Origin: Saprospiraceae bacterium | GTDB lineage: Bacteria; Bacteroidota; Bacteroidia; Chitinophagales; Saprospiraceae | Direction of reading: 5' to 3' | NCBI GenBank assembly: GCA_014379665.1 | Contig: JACMLK010000412.1 | Location: forward strand, 1-8,111 | Length of the DNA: 8,111 nt | Shown: positions 6,401-8,111 of the stretch, one piece after another | Layout of the letters: every line of letters starts with the position of its first letter | How positions within the stretch are numbered: position 1 is the first letter of the stretch | Program-made: the position numbers and the translations under genes | The notes under the pieces: generated by a model | Database searches by the model: none | The model's input: only the letters and a program-made list of their open reading frames with translations | What the model was told of the DNA's origin: nothing

Positions 6401-6863
6401 AATCAAGACATGTGTCAATAATTTTTGTCGGTTGAAGGTAGATAATACATACCCATCTGGTGCCGGTAGCCTCTTTGCTGCTGTAAATTGTGCTGTTGAT
6501 GGTGATACCATAAGATTTATCCCTACTTTAATGAACGATACGATATTTCTGGGTACTCAAAATCTTGTGAATAACAAAAACTTAGTGATCGAGGGAGATA
6601 TTTCTAAAAATATTCATATTATTTCCACCAGCCCAAATCCCGTTTTTGTAAACAATGTACCATCTGGAAATCAGGAACTGAAAATAAAGGGGCTCCACAT
6701 CCATTCATCCAATGCAGGTATAGGAGCTATAAATAATTTAGGTAAACTGACTTTGGAAGATGTAATTACGTATAAATGGCAGGGTTCTTCTACAGCCACT
6801 ATTAATAGTCAAACAGGCGCTACGACCACATTTATTGGGAACTGTAAAATATTGAATAATTAG
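3471..6863 (+). CDS. Secreted reprolysin-like zinc metalloprotease with Ig/Fn3-like domains, P-domain and beta-helix tail
   Basis: This 1130-residue protein starts with a signal peptide (residues 1-21, cleavage likely at LNA|QQ). A propeptide-like region follows to about 195. The catalytic domain spans about 196-405: HEMGHQFGGNH at 336-346 is the HExxHxxGxxH zinc site (His336, His340, His346, catalytic Glu337), and STIMGYAG gives the Met-turn at Met369, as in metzincins. Next come a cadherin/Ig-like domain (416 to about 540, ASDPEGHPITYAWEQ), a beta domain with ITWNVANTNVAPVN and LSYDGG (about 543-643), another beta domain beginning GPNFSISNTP (about 644-748), an Fn3-like domain (about 749-840), and a proprotein-convertase P-domain (about 841-983, RFTLFSPSG and GQWRLQVQD). 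The last 147 residues (SGAGSLFAAV, DGDTIRFIP, GAINNLGKLTLEDV) resemble a short beta-helix. No type IX secretion C-terminal domain is visible, which is unusual for this kind of protein. Role: extracellular protein degradation; the substrate is unknown. Confidence 0.92.
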   Translation: MKFFVAFLASWCIISQAPLNAQQWTIITEDNISPTGVKDLQPDKFSLYTMDDKRMKTLLWSAPDESSLDASQSDIIIQVAKPDQTIEAFSIVRYHMMEPELELKFPDIRTFYGVSVVNPYNSIRIDYTNHGFRAVISSYESKIFIDHFQRNDRNTKIVYYKSDYKKHAEWNCSVVSDSKSEHDTNNTHHDGSRIGDCQLRSYRLAQAATAEYSAFHGGTPLSVMSAVTTAINRINQVYEAEVAVRLILVANTDQLFYYNASTDPYTNNDGGAMLGENITTCNSVIGSGNYDIGHVFSTNGGGVAYLGAVCGSNKAGGVTGTNTPIGDPFTIDYVAHEMGHQFGGNHTQYNNCNRSANSAMEPGSASTIMGYAGICSPDVQSNSDAYFHARSLQEIKTFINTGSSCEQIIGSFVNSAPIVTSQSNRSIPVSTPFILTLGASDPEGHPITYAWEQMNAYTSPAQTMPPASSNSTGPVFRSITSTSSPSRYFPPLSNVINNTTNTWQVLPSVNRSMSFRGVARDFTGVAGCNSEINITVSTVNASSGAFSITSFNNLATWNEGDTKNITWNVANTNVAPVNAPNIDILLSYDGGNTYPITLVAGVPNDGSQDITVPSGTTTQARFMVRGSNHIFYDINNANLIIAIGGPNFSISNTPPSVTICQGQSALMTVTVTSILGFSNPVTFSLAGLPSGISGSFSVNPVSPGGSTVLTLTNTNAAIGNFSFNIQGVSGVITKSASGQISSLAVVNTVSSLILPDDGAVNMILTPDFKWGSVTNADSYTLQISRDITFNDIELSINSTSTFYQLLTSLTGLSNYYWRVRGLNNCSNGPWSVVRSLETVPCFTYSAADLPITISDSETPTINSYLPLTDKGNITDLDVLNLTGLHTYVNDLRFTLFSPSGNNVIVWNTPCPGDFDNFNINFDQAASNSNWPCPPIDGGSYIPSNSLNAFNNLQMKGQWRLQVQDLADVDGGSLSTWKIKTCVNNFCRLKVDNTYPSGAGSLFAAVNCAVDGDTIRFIPTLMNDTIFLGTQNLVNNKNLVIEGDISKNIHIISTSPNPVFVNNVPSGNQELKIKGLHIHSSNAGIGAINNLGKLTLEDVITYKWQGSSTATINSQTGATTTFIGNCKILNN

Positions 6864-6892
6864 TAATTGGAGTCAATTACAAATATTATTCA
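6853..6892. terminator. Bidirectional terminator shared by the convergent protease and TPR genes
   Basis: GTAATTG (6863-6869) pairs with CAATTAC (6874-6880) around GAGT. An outer stem TGAATAAT (6853-6860) pairs with ATTATTCA (6885-6892), separated by a 2/4 internal loop. The inner stem begins at the last base of the protease TAG (6861-6863), and its loop and 3' arm contain the TGA of the minus-strand gene (6873-6875). Only nine bases separate the two genes, so the structure is well placed to end transcription in both directions, although neither side has a long T-run. Confidence 0.55.
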
Positions 6893-8000
6893 CATTGGCC
6901 TGAGCAGGAAGATAACCCAGTTTTGCTGATTCCTTGATATCTTTACATGCATTTTTGATATCCAGCAGCTTGGTATATGCATTAGCTCTGTTAAAGTATG
7001 CTTCTGCAAAATCTGATTTGTATCTGATGGCTTCGGAAAAGTCTTTAAGTGATGTATCATATTCCTTGAGTTCAAGGTAACATGTGCCTCTATGCATATA
7101 GAGTTCGGCATTCTGCGGATCTTTGTTTATAAGTCTGGAATAATCTTTTGCCGCTTCTTCAAATTTTCCCAATTTATAGGAAGTAATGGCTTTATTACGA
7201 AGTGCGTTATCATGATCCGGGTTTATTTGGATACATATTGAAAAGTCAAGGAATGCCCCGTTAAAATCTTCCATCATTAATTTGGCAAAACCTCTGTTGT
7301 GGTATAAATCTGCATCTGATGGATTTTTTTTAAGTGCATTGGTGATCTCAGCTATTGCCTCATTCCATTTTTCCAGTTTAAGATAAATTTTGGATTTTTC
7401 AGCCGAAGAATTAGATTGGTTTGGATTTATATCTGAAGCGGCATTCATATCTGCCAGGGCACCCTGGAAATCTTCCATTTTGGCTTTGCAAATTCCTCTG
7501 TTGAGATACACGGCATAATGTTGCTCACCTTCTGTAATAGCCTTAGTAAAGTCATTAATCGCCATATCAAATTTGCCGGTTTTCATATAGGCTGTTCCTC
7601 TGTGCACGTATGCTTTCGACAGCGACCTGTCTTTGTCCAAAGCATCAGTAAGGGTCAATATACAATTTGAATAATCATTCATCAAAAGGTAAGTATACCC
7701 TTTGAACAGATATGCTTTTGTAAAGGCAGGGTCCAGTTTAATAGTCTTATTAAAATCTTCCAGGGCACCTTTAAAGTCTTTCTGGTTGATTCTGCAATTT
7801 CCCCGATTATAATATGCTTTAGTAAATGTCGGATCCTTCTCAATACATCGGGTGTATGTAGCCAATGCCATTTCATAATTTTTTGCATTGAAATACTCAA
7901 TTCCTTTATTGTACAAATCAATTGCAGTACTTAACTCCTGAGCAGAGGAAAGTGATGATTGTACCATGATGAAGAAAAAGAGAAAAAATTTATTTGGCAT
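6873..8000 (-). CDS. Exported tetratricopeptide-repeat protein (ten TPRs)
   Basis: The protein has 375 residues. Residues 1-20 are a signal peptide (KFFLFFFIMV core, cleavage likely at SSA|QE), so the product is periplasmic or secreted; there is no lipobox Cys. The remainder is ten consecutive 34-residue TPR units from about 26 to 365, in strict register, with the usual small/aromatic pattern (for example AYYNRGNCRINQKDFKGALE at 62-81). The unit at about 196-229 is the most diverged. A short tail ending NVNNICN follows, and the last repeat contains NACKDIKESAKLGY, an ending common in Bacteroidota TPR proteins. TPR solenoids bind peptides or proteins and have no enzymatic activity of their own; the partner is unknown. 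The gene converges on the protease gene with a nine-base gap and has no co-directional neighbour in the window. The start at 8000 is supported by the signal peptide. Confidence 0.92.
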   Translation of the reverse strand: MPNKFFLFFFIMVQSSLSSAQELSTAIDLYNKGIEYFNAKNYEMALATYTRCIEKDPTFTKAYYNRGNCRINQKDFKGALEDFNKTIKLDPAFTKAYLFKGYTYLLMNDYSNCILTLTDALDKDRSLSKAYVHRGTAYMKTGKFDMAINDFTKAITEGEQHYAVYLNRGICKAKMEDFQGALADMNAASDINPNQSNSSAEKSKIYLKLEKWNEAIAEITNALKKNPSDADLYHNRGFAKLMMEDFNGAFLDFSICIQINPDHDNALRNKAITSYKLGKFEEAAKDYSRLINKDPQNAELYMHRGTCYLELKEYDTSLKDFSEAIRYKSDFAEAYFNRANAYTKLLDIKNACKDIKESAKLGYLPAQANVNNICN

Positions 8001-8028
8001 TTTAAAAGAATTATAATATCTCTTTAGT

Positions 8029-8036
8029 CAAAAATA
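8029..8036 (-). promoter_or_regulatory. Possible -7 promoter element for the exported TPR gene
   Basis: TATTTTTG on the minus strand fits TAnnTTTG and lies about 28 bases before the ATG at 8000. The nearest upstream TTTG (8051-8054) is only 14 bp away instead of 19-21, so the -33 element is not convincing. The rest of 8037-8111 holds no gene that I can see. Confidence 0.35.
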
Positions 8037-8111
8037 ATATCTGATAAAGCCAAATTGACACCTGCTTAAAATATAGTCAGTTTCTAATAATTGCCAAAAT
8101 AACCAAATTAA

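Noticed and set aside
6890..7921. Additional minus-strand open frames of 73 and 79 codons inside the TPR gene.
   Set aside because: They are shifted-frame readings of the TPR repeats, kept open by the repeated codon pattern.

Overview
The window looks like AT-rich chromosomal DNA from a member of the Bacteroidota, probably of the Saprospirales/Chitinophagales kind. The reasons are: a multi-domain secreted reprolysin-like protease with the domain order typical of that phylum; many TPR or TPR-like proteins; signal peptides ending at A|Q; no convincing Shine-Dalgarno sites in front of the main genes; and promoter elements fitting the Bacteroidetes sigma factor consensus (TTTG, 19-21 bp, TAnnTTTG). 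The assignment is inferred from style, not from a database search.

Layout. (1) Bases 1-368, plus strand: the 3' end of a gene, probably a surface or secreted protein with a PKD-like segment, closed by a strong terminator hairpin (393-427). (2) Bases 446-881, minus strand: a gene graveyard. It holds the first third of an undecaprenyl-diphosphate synthase (uppS) that ends in stop codons, then a frameshifted remnant of an unrecognised gene. (3) Bases 882-1881: about 1 kb without an ordinary gene. It is not featureless: a possible 21-residue membrane peptide lies on the minus strand, with a -7 promoter element before it and a strong hairpin plus T-run after it, and several further hairpins lie upstream of the next gene. 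(4) Bases 1882-3384, plus strand: a 500-residue cytoplasmic helical-repeat protein of unknown role. (5) Bases 3471-6863, plus strand: a 1130-residue secreted zinc metalloprotease with its own near-perfect promoter, Ig/Fn3-like domains, a P-domain and a beta-helix-like tail. (6) Bases 6873-8000, minus strand: a 375-residue exported protein made almost wholly of ten TPR repeats. It converges on the protease gene, and the two share a two-tier terminator hairpin that overlaps both stop codons.

The genes do not form an evident pathway. Each main gene appears to be its own transcription unit. The protease and the TPR protein both carry signal peptides and act outside the cytoplasm. The 500-residue protein has no export signal. 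I see no defence system, CRISPR array, tRNA, rRNA or intact mobile element. The most unexplained part is 1200-1510 (small ORF plus structured 3' region), followed by the degraded uppS locus.
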